From Lumnitzera littorea (taxonomy: Eukaryota > Streptophyta > Magnoliopsida > Myrtales > Combretaceae), in assembly GCA_024138015.1 (NCBI GenBank), contig JAMXBB010000009.1:46902842-46966841 (forward strand): DNA of 64,000 bases, given 5' to 3'. The stretch's first letter is position 1; every line of letters starts with the position of its first letter. Shown one piece after another: positions 1 through 11,472 of this stretch. A model generated the notes under the pieces. That model made no database searches and had not been told where the DNA came from. It saw nothing but the letters and a program-made list of their open reading frames with translations. The position numbers and the translations under genes were made by a program.

Positions 1-1379
1 GGCAAAGAAAATAAGTAAGGACCTTCGTAGAAGCTTGAATAAAAGGAACCATAAACTTAAATACACAAATCTTAGATACCTAGAAGGTTGAATAGAAGGT
101 TTCAATACCTTAGGTAAAAGAAATAACACTTAACTTTCATAACAAACACTTAATGAAGACTAAAAGAATAATAACCTTAATTAAAAGTATAATGATTAAA
201 ACATTGTTATTTCAATAAATTGTATAGAGAGTTAGATGTAATTTATAATATAGGGACCCTTTATGACAGCAGGACTAAGGTTTTTGACTCACAAGAGCAA
301 TTGTAGATCTAAGTAAGTGGGATCAATGCTCAATGACATTTTGGATTACTATATAAAAGTACTTAAAGGCAAGGTGTATACTTGTTTGTGATTATAAAGT
401 AATTGAGTGTGCATACAATGTATATAGTTGAATTCTACTGTATTGTTTGGTAGCTATATTACATGTTGTGATTGTGTTGGCTATGCTTTGTTTCTTAATT
501 TGATTGTTTACAAACGATTGGTCGCCCCTAAAATGACTAAGCTAAACCTAGACTTAAGCACTAATAGGATATGCATTAGATCCTACTAAAGGAGCAATTA
601 CGATTCTTTAACCAAATACTGACCCTTTCATGAGGTAGCATAAACTGACCTTTCTTTAGTCTTAGTCAAACTAAGTGACAAGACAAGAGGTTATGGCAAG
701 GTTATAGGCATGGGTCTGAAGGTAGTCTTAAGCGTAGTATGCCTTTATTACATAAGCCTAGGTTTATCCATTAGTTATGGTATCATGCTCTTTATGTGTA
801 ATCTCCTCAACCTGGGTAAGAGCAGGCATGATTTCACCAACTTTATAACAGATTGGACAATGTCATACATATTACATATGTTTAATTACACTACATTGCA
901 TCTAACTAATTGATTAAGAAACCTGCTTGTTTGTTGTACTGTGTATACTTTCACTTTTATCCCTTACAAAGTGGTGGTTACTTACAAACCTATGGTTCTT
1001 TTGTAGGTTATAACTGATAGACACTATGATCAAACTAACCCTAGATGTATAAAAGATAGGTAATGGGTTTGGAATGAAGAGCAAATAGATTTAGATCATT
1101 TTTTTTTGTCTTTTTTTTTTTTGAGTCGATTGGCTTACTTGTGTAACTTAGACTAACTTATAGTATTTTATTTATTATAAATAAAAATTTTGGAATTTCT
1201 TTATAAGTTACTTATATAAAACTCCGTGTAAATTTTTTCAAAAAGAAATATATGAACCAAATGTCTTTATTTTATTTTAGATACTGAATTGAAGATACTT
1301 TAGAGTTATCTAGTCATATGTATCTTGTATTATCAAGTTTATAATAGTAGCTAAGTGGCTAGTTTTTGTCATAGATTTC
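1..1379. other. AT-rich stretch without a recognisable gene
   Basis: No open frame here carries a recognisable domain. The longest (710-913, plus, 67 codons) is hydrophobic and low-information. A T-rich run lies at about 1,098-1,122. The stretch may be the 5' flank or a decayed 5' region of the LINE that becomes recognisable near 1,380, but nothing in the sequence shows that directly. Confidence 0.6.
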
Positions 1380-1464
1380 TGTACATGGTAGAACTATTGC
1401 GACTTTATCACTTTTGGGGTGTGATAGGAAAGCTTTAATTGATATTTCTATTGTATCTATTGGC

Positions 1465-1765
1465 CCTTTGATTTGTGTATGAGATTTTAATGAAATTGTA
1501 GATAATTTAGAAAAATGTGGTGGACATCATAGGGATGCATGAGAGATGGCAACTTTTCAAGACATGATTTTGGTATCAAATCTTCATGATATGGGTTTTG
1601 TAGGTCCAATTCACATGGGAAATGTGAGATGCAATGGGGTATCTATGAGGAAGAAGATTGATGGATGTTTGGGATCAATTGATTGGTTATATAAGTTCCC
1701 AAAAACATAAATGATTCATGAACCAATTGTCAAGTTTGATTGAATGGCTACATAAATAGTGAATT
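1465..1765 (+). pseudogene. LINE endonuclease (exonuclease-endonuclease-phosphatase fold), fragment
   Basis: The signature is the block DFNEIVDNLEKCGGH near 1,488-1,532, which matches the conserved GDFNEI...EK.GG block of plant LINE endonucleases, with the expected Gly before Asp replaced by a stop. It is followed by NLHDMGFVGPIHMG (about 1,578-1,619) and RKKIDGCLGSIDWLYKFP (about 1,648-1,701), equivalents of the LxDLGFxGxxFTW and R-LDR-L-W--FP blocks. This enzyme nicks the target DNA to prime reverse transcription. Only the C-terminal part of the domain is present and stops interrupt it. Function is assigned from motif order; no catalytic competence is implied. Confidence 0.85.
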
Positions 1766-2479
1766 TTACAGAATCAAAGGGAAGAAGTGGTTTATATTAG
1801 AAAACCTTTGGTGTGATTCAGAGGAATGTGGAAAAATTGTCTAGTAGGTTTGGTTTGAAGTTGTTGGTTGTTTTGATATGGGTGATGCAATAATGTGTTT
1901 GGACTTATGTAGTAGAGAGTTGAACTAATGGAGTAAGATAACATTTTCTCATAAAAATTGTTGATAGAATATCTCAAAAGAAGACTTGGTCAACTCCAAT
2001 TATGTTTGGATGAAGGTTGTTTAGATGAGGAAGAATAGATCTAACCTTAATTTGATGAAATTTGGGGTAGGGAGGAAGTCTATGTGCATTAATGATCATA
2101 AGTTAACCGACTAATATGGAGATAGGAATACATCACTTTTCCACTACACTATTATCATTAAGAGGTAGCAAAATAAAGTTTTTCACCTTTTTTTCCATCA
2201 TTTTAGCAATATTTTCATTTGAGTCTACATAGGAATTAGGGGAATTGTATGGTTGGGTGGATGAGGTGGTTTCATTGGAGGATAATATCTCTCTTTGTGC
2301 TCTCATTATATATGAAGAGATCAATGAGGTGATGTTTAAACTTGGTGCACTTAATACCCCAAGGTCAAGATGGTTTTCCCATAGCTTTTTATTAGTCATA
2401 TTAGAGTAAAAATTAGTACTTCTATCACTCAAGTAGTTCAAAAGTTCTCTTTATGTAAATTACCATCTAATCTCAGTCA

Positions 2480-3115
2480 CATAAATTTAGTCTTAATACC
2501 TAAAGTTCAAAACTTAGTTAATGTCACTTAGTTTAAACCTATTGGCTTGCGTAATAATCTTTACAATGTTATCTCAAAAATCTTAGTTAATAGGCTAAAA
2601 CCCCTCCTAAATGGAGTCATATCTAAAAATTAAAGTGCTTTTATATTGGGATGCTTGATTTAAGATAATATAGCAGTAGTACATGAGGTTTTCTATTATT
2701 TGAAGAATCATTAAAGAGGAAAACACCTAATGGATGTTGTGAAGCTAGATATAAGCTAGGCATATGATAGAGTGGAGTAGGATTTCCTAAAGGTTATTGT
2801 GATTAAAATAGGTTTTGTAGAGCATTAGGCTAATTAGGTAATGGAATGTGTAATGAGTGTAACTTTTAGTGTCATTGTTAATCAGAAGCACATAGGTAAT
2901 GTTACCTACAAGATTGATTAGGTATGGAGACCTTTGTGACATTACTTGTTTATTAGTGTGGCAAATGTGTTGTTGAAGGGTATCATTAATGTTTTGGATT
3001 TAAGGCACATAAAAGGCATTTGATTTAATAGTCATTGCTCTACATTATCACATTCTTCCTAGAGATGATTCATTATTTTTTTATAGAGGTGTGAGAGTCT
3101 AATTTTACTAAACTG
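2480..3115 (+). pseudogene. LINE reverse transcriptase, fragment
   Basis: Reading across frames gives the standard LINE reverse-transcriptase blocks: INLVLIPKVQNLVNVT, FKPIGLRNNLYNVISKILVN and DNIAVVHEVF between about 2,483 and 2,700, then AYDRVEW at about 2,760-2,781, the finger/palm block containing the first catalytic aspartate. Near 3,043-3,085 the sequence reads LSHFLPRDDSLFFYRG, the position of the usual FADD catalytic box: both aspartates are kept, but Phe-Ala has become Pro-Arg. Several TGG and CAG codons are now stops. The enzyme would copy element RNA at the nicked target; this copy is dead. Confidence 0.88.
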
Positions 3116-4149
3116 CAATAGTTGTTGGATGCATATTGTGCAACTATTGTATAGATGGTTAATTTTTATATAAGTGTAGTTTTTATAGTACCAACATCCC
3201 ATTATAGAATAAGTAAGTAACTTTCAGCGTCTTAGACATTTTGGATACTCAAGATCTAGGTCGGTATTTGGCTTGCCAACAATGTGGGGTAGATTGAAAA
3301 GTGCAAGTAATCAAATTTGTCAAAGAGAAGATAATTAGGAAACTACAAGGTGGAAGCATTTCCTTCTCAATGAGGTTAGAAAGGAAATCCTAATTAAATT
3401 AGTTGCATGTGCTATTTTACAAGAATTTTTAATTTTCCTAAATAGTGATGTAAGTGAGTAAACTCCATTATTGCTAGCTTATAGTAGGGATAAAGACATG
3501 GTGAAAAAATAATTCATTGCATTCGATGGGAGAAAATGACAAAGCCAGAGGAATTAGGTGAATGGTTTTTCTTGACTTGCATTTGTTTAACCTAAGTCTC
3601 TTAGCAAAGCTAGCTTGTGAATTTAGCAATTCCTTAATGCCTTATGAGTAAGAGTGCTAGAAGAATGTTATTTTCTAGAAGAGGAGTTTTACTTTGCTTG
3701 AAAGGGAGGAAAGGCTTCCTAAATGTAGAGTAATGTTCTTAAAGGAAGAAATATACTGTTAAACGGTACAGTATGGCAAATTGGTGATGGTAAGAGAATA
3801 TATGTAGGAGAGGATATATGGGTACTGTAGCTAAAAATGCAAAACTTTCTAGATGTTTAGAAATTGTTCCTTCTCTTAAGGTTTGTGCTTTGATGAATAG
3901 TAAAGAAGGACCATGGAGGCTATAATAGATTTAGAGATTTATAACAAATGAGGAGATTAGAGTCATTCAAGGATTACCTTTCTTTGATTTTAGCAGTGGG
4001 ATCACCTAATTTAGCCTTTCAATTGGTGTGGAGAGTTCTCTATCAAATCTGCTTACTTCTTTCTTTAAGTTGCATATTAGGATACATATCAAATGAAAGC
4101 ATCATTGTCAAACATAATTTATGTAGGTATTTGAAAAATTCTATGAGAT

Positions 4150-4345
4150 AGTTACTTTACCAAAGATTTGGCATTTCTTTTGGACGGACTTAGTAGGATC
4201 ACTTCCAACATTTCAAAATTTGTTCCAATGTACAACATCTTCAGATCCACTTGATCCCTTTGTCAAGAGCTTGAAATTCTAGAACATGTACTATTATATT
4301 GTGATTAGACCAAGTTTGTTTGGTTTAGGTTATTGGGTTGCACTT
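4150..4345 (+). pseudogene. LINE reverse-transcriptase zinc-ribbon (zf-RVT) region, fragment
   Basis: The translation around 4,166-4,335 reads WHFFWTDLVGSLPTFQNLFQ followed by TTSSDPLDPFVKSLKF and MYYYIVIRP. This corresponds to the plant zf-RVT block in which a W---LP---L---R sequence is followed by a C-x-x-C pair and a later HVLLYC segment. Here both Cys positions have been lost and the HVLLYC equivalent is out of frame. The domain normally sits between the reverse transcriptase and RNase H of plant LINEs, which is its position here. Confidence 0.75.
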
Positions 4346-5014
4346 TAACAAGTGAAAGACTACAATTTTCTCAAATTGGTGGACGGGTATCTTGAAGAGA
4401 AGTTGGCTTAATGCATTGCAAGTTAAGGGATTAACTATGAAACTTATGGAGACAGTATGGTTTACATGGGAAGACCGATCCAAGCTTCTATCAATGTAAG
4501 AAAATGCAAGAAAATTGAATCTTTTGTCAATTTTATTGAGAGTGAACAGGTATTTGATAGAGAAGGAGATGACGGGTAGGATTTTGTTGTAGGGACATGA
4601 GGGAGTTGTGTTTACTAGTGCAAGCAAAGGAAATTAGGTAAGATGCTATGAAGGGGAAGGTGATGCAACACAAGTGTACAATAATGTGATTAGGGAATTA
4701 GAGCCTTCATGGGGGTTTTATAATGGAGAGAGGACATACGGTACTGAAATAGATCTAAAGCCATAGATCGACATAGAATGGAGGTAAATGTTATTGCAAG
4801 GGATGATGATGTTGAGTTGGAATAGGAGAATCATAGCGGTGGTTGTGTTGAAGATGTTGGAGATGGTTAGGAGTTTTGTAGGTTATATGCTAAGCATGAT
4901 GAATACTATTATGTCAAACATGGGGTGTTTGATGGCGAGAGAGAGTGGTTTGAATTCTTGCTGTAATCGATTACATAATTTACTAAAGTATGAGGATACT
5001 AGGATTGTGCATTT

Positions 5015-5395
5015 GGTTAGGCCAAATGTGGAAGTTGGCCTTAGTGCTATGATAAGGAATAGAGATGGAGTGTTTATTCATAGTAAGGCTAAAATGACTT
5101 AGGCTTAGGGACCCAAAGTAACTTAAGGTTTTTCATTATTATTAGCTTTAGACTTAGCTTTGAGATTGCATGATTGACGTTTCATTTTTCTTATGGATTG
5201 CTTAACTTTATATAATATTTTGAATGGGTTGGTACAAGGTTTACATTGGAGTTCTAAGCCATATTTTAGGCAAACATTGGAGCTACTAAAACTTTGAGGA
5301 GATATATTATGTGCTCTTTAGTTTGTGAAAAGATCAACTTATTAAGCTATAGATTAGGTAGCTAACAAAATACAAATTTTAGAAGGAGAACGTAT
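5015..5395 (+). pseudogene. LINE C-terminal RNase H domain, fragment
   Basis: The segment starts in an open frame ending at 5,102 with NVEVGLSAMIRNRDGVFIHS, the first strand pair of plant LINE-type RNase H. After stops it continues with MDCLTLYNILNG (about 5,194-5,230), the equivalent of the ESD/EMDC-LTL block, and FVKRSTY...VANKIQ (about 5,322-5,378), equivalent to the VKRSAN--AD-LA block. RNase H removes the RNA strand during cDNA synthesis. Recognising three blocks in the right order and spacing makes the call fairly safe despite the broken frame. Confidence 0.8.
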
Positions 5396-6254
5396 CCTTG
5401 CGATTAGTATATCAACACCCCATTTATCCTTCATTTTAGTGGTCATTGTTCTCTTTGTGAAATCATTGTGACAATAGTTGATGTGATGAATTGCATTTTG
5501 TTTGATGGCCAAACAAAGGGTAGCTTCTTTTTCAATTTTTTCTCACTTTTTTTTTTAAATTGTTGTTAATACTAGTTATTAGTTGTTATATGTCTTGATG
5601 ATAGTTCATTGGAGTTGTGCTGCAATTTGCAATTTTTAATTTGTTGGCAGCTACTCTTTCTTTTTTTCTTTTTTTAGATTTTGGTCAAATTTGTGCTTTT
5701 TCCCTCTTATATATGTTTATTTAAACCTAAAAATAATAAAATCTAACAATCTTAAATTTTCCTATTATAATTTTTTAATCTAATGAATGAATATTAGTAT
5801 GAAAATTTTAGACAATGTAGGGTAGATATTACATTTCGAAACTTATCTCAAAAGCCTTGAATTTTGTATTAGAGATATATATTTAAAATTATTGGTTTGT
5901 TTAATGCTATTATAATAAGGTCTTAGAATGTTGGTACTAATGCTTTCAAGTTGAAATTTGTACATTCAAAACTTGTGACAAAGTACTACCTTTCAGGAAA
6001 AGCACAACGTAGTGTCCATCTTTAGCTGTCTAAAGGATTTGATAGTAGACCTAATGTAGATTCTTAAACTACTACTAGCCAAATTATGTTAAGTGTATTT
6101 TAATAATAAAATGTATGGGATTATATGTGTTATTAATAATAATTGTGTAATAAGGCTATCATATTATATAAGGTTTAAATAAAGCGATCTAATAAGGTTA
6201 TGGACTTTAATGTATTGATTTAAGTATGAGTTTATTTATGTAGAGACCAAAAAT
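5396..6254. other. AT-rich stretch, possible LINE 3' tail plus flank
   Basis: Nothing recognisable as protein. T-rich runs lie near 5,550-5,570 and 5,660-5,690. The LINE 3' untranslated region probably ends somewhere in the first 300 bases, but no poly(A) tract marks it. The rest is flank up to the copia LTR at 6,255. Confidence 0.5.
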
Positions 6255-7271
6255 TGTTGGTTTTAGTGAACGATCAAGAGGGGAGAGGGGTTGAATTGAT
6301 TGTCATAAGATTAAATATTTTTCACAAACAAAACCTTTCTTAATTATTCAATGTCAATACTTATAATAAAGCTTTATGAATGTATATATCAAGGATTAAT
6401 GTATGAAAATAATAAAAAATTAAATAAATTGTGAAAAATAAAAGAATAAGGGATAAAAAAACTTGGCAAGATATTTATAAAGGTTTTTCCTTATGAGTTA
6501 ATCTGTTCTTTAATCCTATGGCCAAGGATTCGATCCTTTATACCGGTTTGTTCCACTATTTGAAAGAAATCAAGATGAGATTACAGTTTCCACAACTTTA
6601 CCTTGCCTCCTGAAATCAAGATGAGATTATAGTTTCCATGACTTTGTTGTAATATTTAGTTGAATGTATTAACTAAATACATTTGACTTATGGTGTTAGG
6701 CCTTTAGTTACATTAATACTCTCTTTCCATTTAGAGCTTATGGCTTTCTCTTGTTTTAAGCTTCTGTCCCACTTCTAATAGTAAACTTCTTCTAGTTCAC
6801 TTTTGATAATAAACTGCTTTTGGTTCACTTCTGATAGTAAATTAATTCTGTAGTTTCCTCTTATAATGCTTTTGCTTTGTGCTTTTTATTCTGATTTTGG
6901 TTTAGATTTAAGTTTTGATTAATTTTAGCATTTCAAGCTTCTATTTATGCTTCCAATAATAAATCGCCCTTGCTTTAGACTATGTTTAGCTTATGACTTG
7001 TGTATTTAGTTCCTTTTTGTGCTTACTTTTCCAACTCAGCTTTTAGGTTCTAACTTATGTTTGACTTCCGTTTACTTCTTCTATGAAGCTTGTACCTTTG
7101 GTTCATGACATTATTTTCAAAGCTTCTACTTTTATCTATTCGACACTTGCTTCATAACTTAATTTTTATAACAGTTCTTACTCTTTCAATTGCACGTAAC
7201 AACTATGTAAACTTATCAACAAACTTAACATGGTATTTTGTTATGATCAAGACACCTTCTTAATGTACTCA
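6255..7271 (-). repeat. Element G 3' LTR (left copy)
   Basis: Its first roughly 400 bases align by eye with 10,504-10,870, including the shared GGATCCGATCC/GGATTCGATCC segment and CCTTGCCTCC. It carries a 46-base tandem duplication that the right copy lacks (6,566-6,650). Beyond about 6,650 the two copies are harder to align. The outer TG...CA ends are TGTTGG at 6,255 and CA at 7,271 (plus-strand reading), followed directly by the polypurine tract. Confidence 0.6.
6566..6650. repeat. 46-base tandem duplication inside the left element G LTR
   Basis: The block beginning GAAATCAAGATGAGATTA at 6,566 is repeated from 6,612 with a few substitutions, after the shared CCTTGCCTCC. The right LTR (around 10,816) has one copy only, so the duplication happened after the two LTRs separated. 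Confidence 0.8.
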
Positions 7272-7274
7272 ATA

Positions 7275-7290
7275 TTCTCTCCCTTTTTTA
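7275..7290 (-). other. Polypurine tract of element G
   Basis: On the minus strand this reads TAAAAAAAGGGAGAGA, immediately 5' of the left LTR start, and is preceded by GTATTTTGTCATCA. A purine run adjoining the 3' LTR primes plus-strand DNA synthesis in LTR retrotransposons. Its position fixes the minus orientation of the element. Confidence 0.65.
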
Positions 7291-7954
7291 TGATGACAAA
7301 ATACTTTACAAATAGTCAAATAATATTTTAATTGGAACATATGTTTTTTTTTTCTCCTCCTTAAATGATGATAATACTGAAAAAGAATATTTGTTCACTT
7401 ATCTTCTCTTCTTTGCTATCAACAAAATAAGGGATAATTTTTCAAAGAACATAAAAATCATATAATAGATCAATTATATCAACGTTTTAGTGCAAAATAT
7501 ACATATAGAACATTCACACTATAGCATAAAAAGATTTCTTATCACACTAAATATATTGTTTTAACAACTTTCATAATAGCTCTTTCTAATAATAAATCTT
7601 CATAATAATATAGCATGTCAAAACACCATTCATATCCATTTTTTTTCCCTTTTCATTTATATTAAGACACCAATATATATTACATGCTAATTATGTACAT
7701 CCAAAATATAGATTGATTTTATCTTAATAATCATAATGATTGTTTTTAAATTTGCTCTCTTTCCATCATCAAAACAATCATCATAATAAATCCCATATGT
7801 CATAACAACACCTTATTTTCTAAAAAATATATGAGACACATTCATATGAACATGTTATATAAGGAATTTTCATAAATATCTTTAGGACACCTATTTTAAC
7901 TTTCAGGTTCTAGTATGTGAAAATTTCTCATAACAACATATCAAAATAAGAGAG

Positions 7955-8588
7955 AAAATTATAATGGAGGAAGATCAACGTTTAGATATAAATTTAAATA
8001 TGGGATTAAGGTTTCGAAAAGTTTGAATATAGTATTAACGTTTTATAAAATAATTCAAATAAGAGAATAACGTTTCATAAAGTAGCTCAAAGAATTTTAT
8101 GAAATGACTTTTACTTTATAATGGGGAGAATTATACTGGAAGGGATTAACATTTGGGGTTAAATTTAAATAGAAGATCAATGTTTAGAAAAGTCCATACA
8201 AGGGATCAAACGTTTCATAAAGTAGTTCAAATAACAAATCTTGTTATTACAAGATCATAATATAATAACTATTTTATAAAAATGTTTGAATTATTTTGTG
8301 AAATGTTAATTTCTTATTTGAATTTTTAAAAATATTGATCTCTTATTTGAATTACTTTGTGAAATGTTTATACTTTATTTAATTTTTTTTAAATATTGAT
8401 TTTCTATTTGAACTTAATCTTAAACATTAATCTCTCCATTGTGATTCTCTCCTTTATAATACTATAATAATCAAATTTCTTATTTGAATCACTTAGTAAA
8501 ACGTTAATCCCTTATTCGAATTTTTCTAAATGTTTATCCTTCATTTGAATTTACTCTTAAACATTGATCCTCTTCATTGTAATTTTAC
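7955..8588. repeat. 634-base AT-rich foldback (long imperfect inverted repeat)
   Basis: The left half (about 7,955-8,255) and the reverse complement of the right half (about 8,280-8,588) match over nearly their full length by eye. Paired landmarks are AAATTATAATGG...GATCAACGTTT on the left against AAATTACAATG...GATCAATGTTT in the reverse complement on the right, and AACGTTTCATAAAGTAG against AACATTTCACAAAGTAA. Each arm is itself built of about two related units of roughly 150 bases, each starting with AATTATAATGG-like sequence and carrying AACGTTT...AATTCAAATAAG. It encodes no protein. It resembles a foldback or hairpin MITE, or an inverted duplication of a local repeat. No terminal duplication was identified. 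Confidence 0.7.
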
Positions 8589-9394
8589 TAAAAAATAAGC
8601 TTATCATTGATCTTTTCTTAACATAGAAAATTATAATGATTGTTTTAAATTTATTTAAATTTTCATCATTTAAAACACTTACACAAGAGATTTATAAAGA
8701 AGAACAATATATATTTTTATTTTTACCTTTAGTATATAGCACTTTATCATATTTCAAATGATTCATATATTCTTCTTTTTCAAATATCAGAAGGAATTGT
8801 TTACCCTCTCTTTTTTTTATAAAGAAAATAAATAGTATTCATATTATAATAAGTCTTACAAATGACTTTATCAAAATGTTAAGATTTTCTCATTAGAGAA
8901 GATACCACAGGTATGTTTTGTTATAAGCTTGTCATAATAACTATATAAAATCATAATAATTCTTAAATATCATATTCTTTTTCTAAACACATTAACAACA
9001 TATCTTATCATGCCCAACATGTATTTTTAAGAATTTTTTTAATATATCTTACAAAATTTTCTTTGTAGTTTGAATCATACTGAAAATAAAAGTTTACTCA
9101 ATATACACCAATTGGAAAATGATTTCGTTCCTCTCGAAATTTCTTTTTGAAAAGCACTAATCTCACTTCTTTTTCTACTTGAAATTAATTTTTCTTATGT
9201 AAAATTTTGCTCATTTTTAATATGTGTTACCAATTATTAATTAAAAAAAAAAATAGAGTACAAATATTAAAATATTAAGTTTGGAATGATTATAATGAGT
9301 TATAGTTGTTCGCTTTAGATTAATGCCTTTATTGATTATATCCCTTTTTAAGCTTTGCTTTAAGTACTTCCAACATTAAAAAGATTTTTTTTTT

Positions 9395-10295
9395 TTTCAT
9401 TTGGATCCTTATGATTCAAGCTTGTACCATAAGATATATTTTTTTACTTGTTATTGAGCTTGTTCTTTTTATAGTGACAGTATTTTTCTATATGTCCAAA
9501 TTTGTTACAGATTGAACATGCATAATGATTTTGTAAACCATACCTTTGATTTTCCTTATACCTTTTACTTTGATTTGGATATTGTTTATTAATTAAATTA
9601 GTTGTTTTCTTAAGTTCTTCATTTTATTTAAAATATCTTTTCTATTATTCAATTTTCAACATTTCTTTATTTTCGCAAAACTTGTTACAAGTATTCTTAA
9701 GGGAATTTTATAATGTATCAAATTTAACTTTTAACTTATTAATTTCCTCCTTTAAAAACTTGTTTTCTTTTGATAAGACCTTTTCAGTTTCAATAAATTC
9801 TTTCTTTTCATTCCTTAAAACATCAATTTTTGTAATAAGGTTAGAACTTTCTTCTTTTAAAATTTCTATTTCATGATTTGAATCAAATTTTCTTTAAAAG
9901 GAGAAGATTTTTTTTTTTAAATTAAAACTACTTTTATCTTCTTTTAATATTTTTGTTTCTTTCTCAAGTTTTAAATTCTTTCTTAAAAGGATAGATAATA
10001 ATTTTTAATTTCTTCATTAACATCAATAGATAAATCGATAGATTTAGAATTGGAGTTAGAATTTTCCTCATAATCGGCTAGGAAAAAAATTGATTTTTAT
10101 ACATCTTTTGAATCTCCATTTTCAGATTTTGGTATTTTATCAATCTTATTTCTTCCTTGTATCTTGTACTTAGCTTGCCCCAAATATCTTTAACAGTATT
10201 ATATGAAGAAATTAAATTAAAATTAAAGGGATATATAACACTTAAAAGGATATATCATGTCCTTGAATTGGTAGACGCATTTCTCATTTTTTTGC
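9395..10295 (-). pseudogene. Copia-type Gag with coiled coil and CCHC zinc knuckle, fragment
   Basis: Reading the minus strand from 10,295 downward gives NTVKDIWGKLSTRYK (near 10,160-10,205), like the Gag helix block of plant copia elements. A long Lys/Glu/Asn-rich stretch with coiled-coil character follows. At 9,477-9,518 a perfect zinc knuckle CSICNKFGHIEKYC (C-x2-C-x4-H-x4-C) appears. Just after it, Ile/Trp-Val-Pro-Lys-like residues resemble the repeat that precedes protease in these polyproteins. Gag packages element RNA. The frame is interrupted in several places and no protease or later domain follows. Confidence 0.75.
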
Positions 10296-10489
10296 ATGTG
10301 TAATTTTATCAGGATTTACATTGCTTCCATTTTCGATAATGATTTACGACTCATAATTCATTGCTTAAATATACATTTTCCTCTTGCACTTCAATATAGT
10401 AAAGTTAGTTTTATAAAAAATAGGAGTATTGAACTTATACATCATTCAATCTTTCCATCAAGAGTTGGCATTCTTTAAAAAAAGGACTT

Positions 10490-10501
10490 ACTTTGATATG
10501 A
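10490..10501 (-). other. Primer-binding-like site of element G
   Basis: Directly inside the right LTR, the minus strand reads TCATATCAAAGT, matching 8 of 12 bases of TGGTATCAGAGC, which is complementary to the 3' end of initiator Met-tRNA. Position next to the LTR supports the call; the match alone would be weak. Confidence 0.5.
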
Positions 10502-10503
10502 AT

Positions 10504-11472
10504 TGTTGGTTTTAGTGAACAACTGAAAAGGAGAGAAAGGGTTGAATTGATTGTTCTAAGATTAGATATTTTTCCCAAATACAATCCTTCTTAATTATTC
10601 AATTGCAAAACTTATAATAAAGCTTCACGAAATGTATATATGAAAGATTAATGCATGAAAGCAATGAACAATTAAATAATATGAGGAAAATAAAAAAAGT
10701 AAAGGATAAGAAAATCAAATAAGATATTTATAGAGGTTCCTTCTTATAAGTCAATCCTCTTTTCCAACCAACGGCTAGGGATCCGATCCTCCATACTAGC
10801 TTATTCTACTATTTAAAAGAAATCAAGTTGAGGTATATAATTTCCATGACTTTTCCTTGCCTCCTTACCCCCTATTATAGAAGCAATCACAAGTCTACAA
10901 AGTCACCTCATTATTCTCTCAATAGTTCAACAAAGTTTAAAGAGATTAGCATCTCTCTTTGAGGATTACAATATTATTCCTCACACTTTAGCTTAGTACT
11001 CTTAGTAAAAGTATTGAAAAGTAGTTTAGCACGATTCCCTTTTTTGTTGTATCAATTGTTCTATACTTGTCCATTTAGTGTAGCTTCTTTATATATAGAG
11101 TTTATAAGTCTTCATTATGGAATTAGCTATTATATGTCTATTGATCATTTCCCTTTTCTTCACACTAGTTATAATAATATTTGCTTACATATATATTTCT
11201 TTTTGTCTATTGAGCCTCCCTTCTACATCTCCAATATTGGTTTCTATAGTTCTTCATATTTTCTTCTTTCATTAAGTAGATCATTAGTCCATTGCTTCAT
11301 TTCATAGTACTTAAATTGAATGCATTAAGAACTACATGTGTGATTAACTTGAAAGACTAACCATAAGTTTAGTTTCTTTTGTCTCTTAAGTCATGAATTC
11401 AGGTATGCTTTCACATACTTTAGTTTTATGCTTGTGCCCTAATTTGGCACATATGTAGTTCTTAATGCATTC
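10504..11472 (-). repeat. Element G 5' LTR (right copy)
   Basis: Aligns with the left LTR from TGTTGGTTTTAGTGAAC (10,504) through CCTTGCCTCC (about 10,865). The right end is placed at the CA of TTAATGCATTCA (11,472) by comparison with TTAATGTACTCA at 7,271. A 97-codon frame inside (11,014-11,307, plus) looks like LTR translation only. Confidence 0.55.

Larger units (their letters stand above)
1380..5395 (+). mobile_element. Decayed non-LTR retrotransposon (plant L1-type LINE) with C-terminal RNase H
   Basis: Conceptual translation across frames recovers, in order, the parts of a plant LINE ORF2: an endonuclease segment (about 1,465-1,765), reverse transcriptase (about 2,480-3,115), a zinc-ribbon region (about 4,150-4,345) and an RNase H segment (about 5,015-5,395). 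Spacing and order fit one element of about 4 kb. The reading frame is broken by many stops and shifts, so it cannot encode a working protein. No ORF1 (RNA-binding gag-like protein) was found upstream, so the element is probably 5'-truncated, which is usual for LINEs. I did not find a clear poly(A) tail or target-site duplication, so both outer ends are approximate. The presence of RNase H places it among plant L1 lineages that acquired that domain; I do not assign a clade. Confidence 0.85.
6255..11472 (-). mobile_element. Copia-like LTR element with gag but no visible pol (element G)
   Basis: Two directly repeated LTR copies bracket the element: 6,255-7,271 and 10,504-11,472. Both start, on the plus strand, with the same TGTTGGTTTTAGTGAAC block and end in a related CTTAATG..TCA block. 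In minus orientation the 5' LTR is followed by a primer-binding-like site (10,490-10,501), then a gag fragment with a CCHC knuckle (about 9,395-10,295). Just before the left LTR lies a polypurine tract (7,275-7,290) preceded by the GTCATCA-AAA-GGGAGA layout common in copia elements of this type. Between gag and the polypurine tract, about 2.1 kb is AT-rich DNA containing a foldback, and no protease, integrase or reverse transcriptase could be read. The element is therefore a non-autonomous derivative or an internally deleted copy. No convincing target-site duplication was seen. Confidence 0.65.

Noticed and set aside
9682..9876. Phe/Ser-rich 64-codon plus-strand frame
   Set aside because: Antisense shadow of the coiled-coil part of the copia Gag on the minus strand.
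10255..10285. tRNA-like fragment (AATTGGTAGACGC)
   Set aside because: No acceptor stem or anticodon arm can be folded around it; it lies in the Gag start region of element G.
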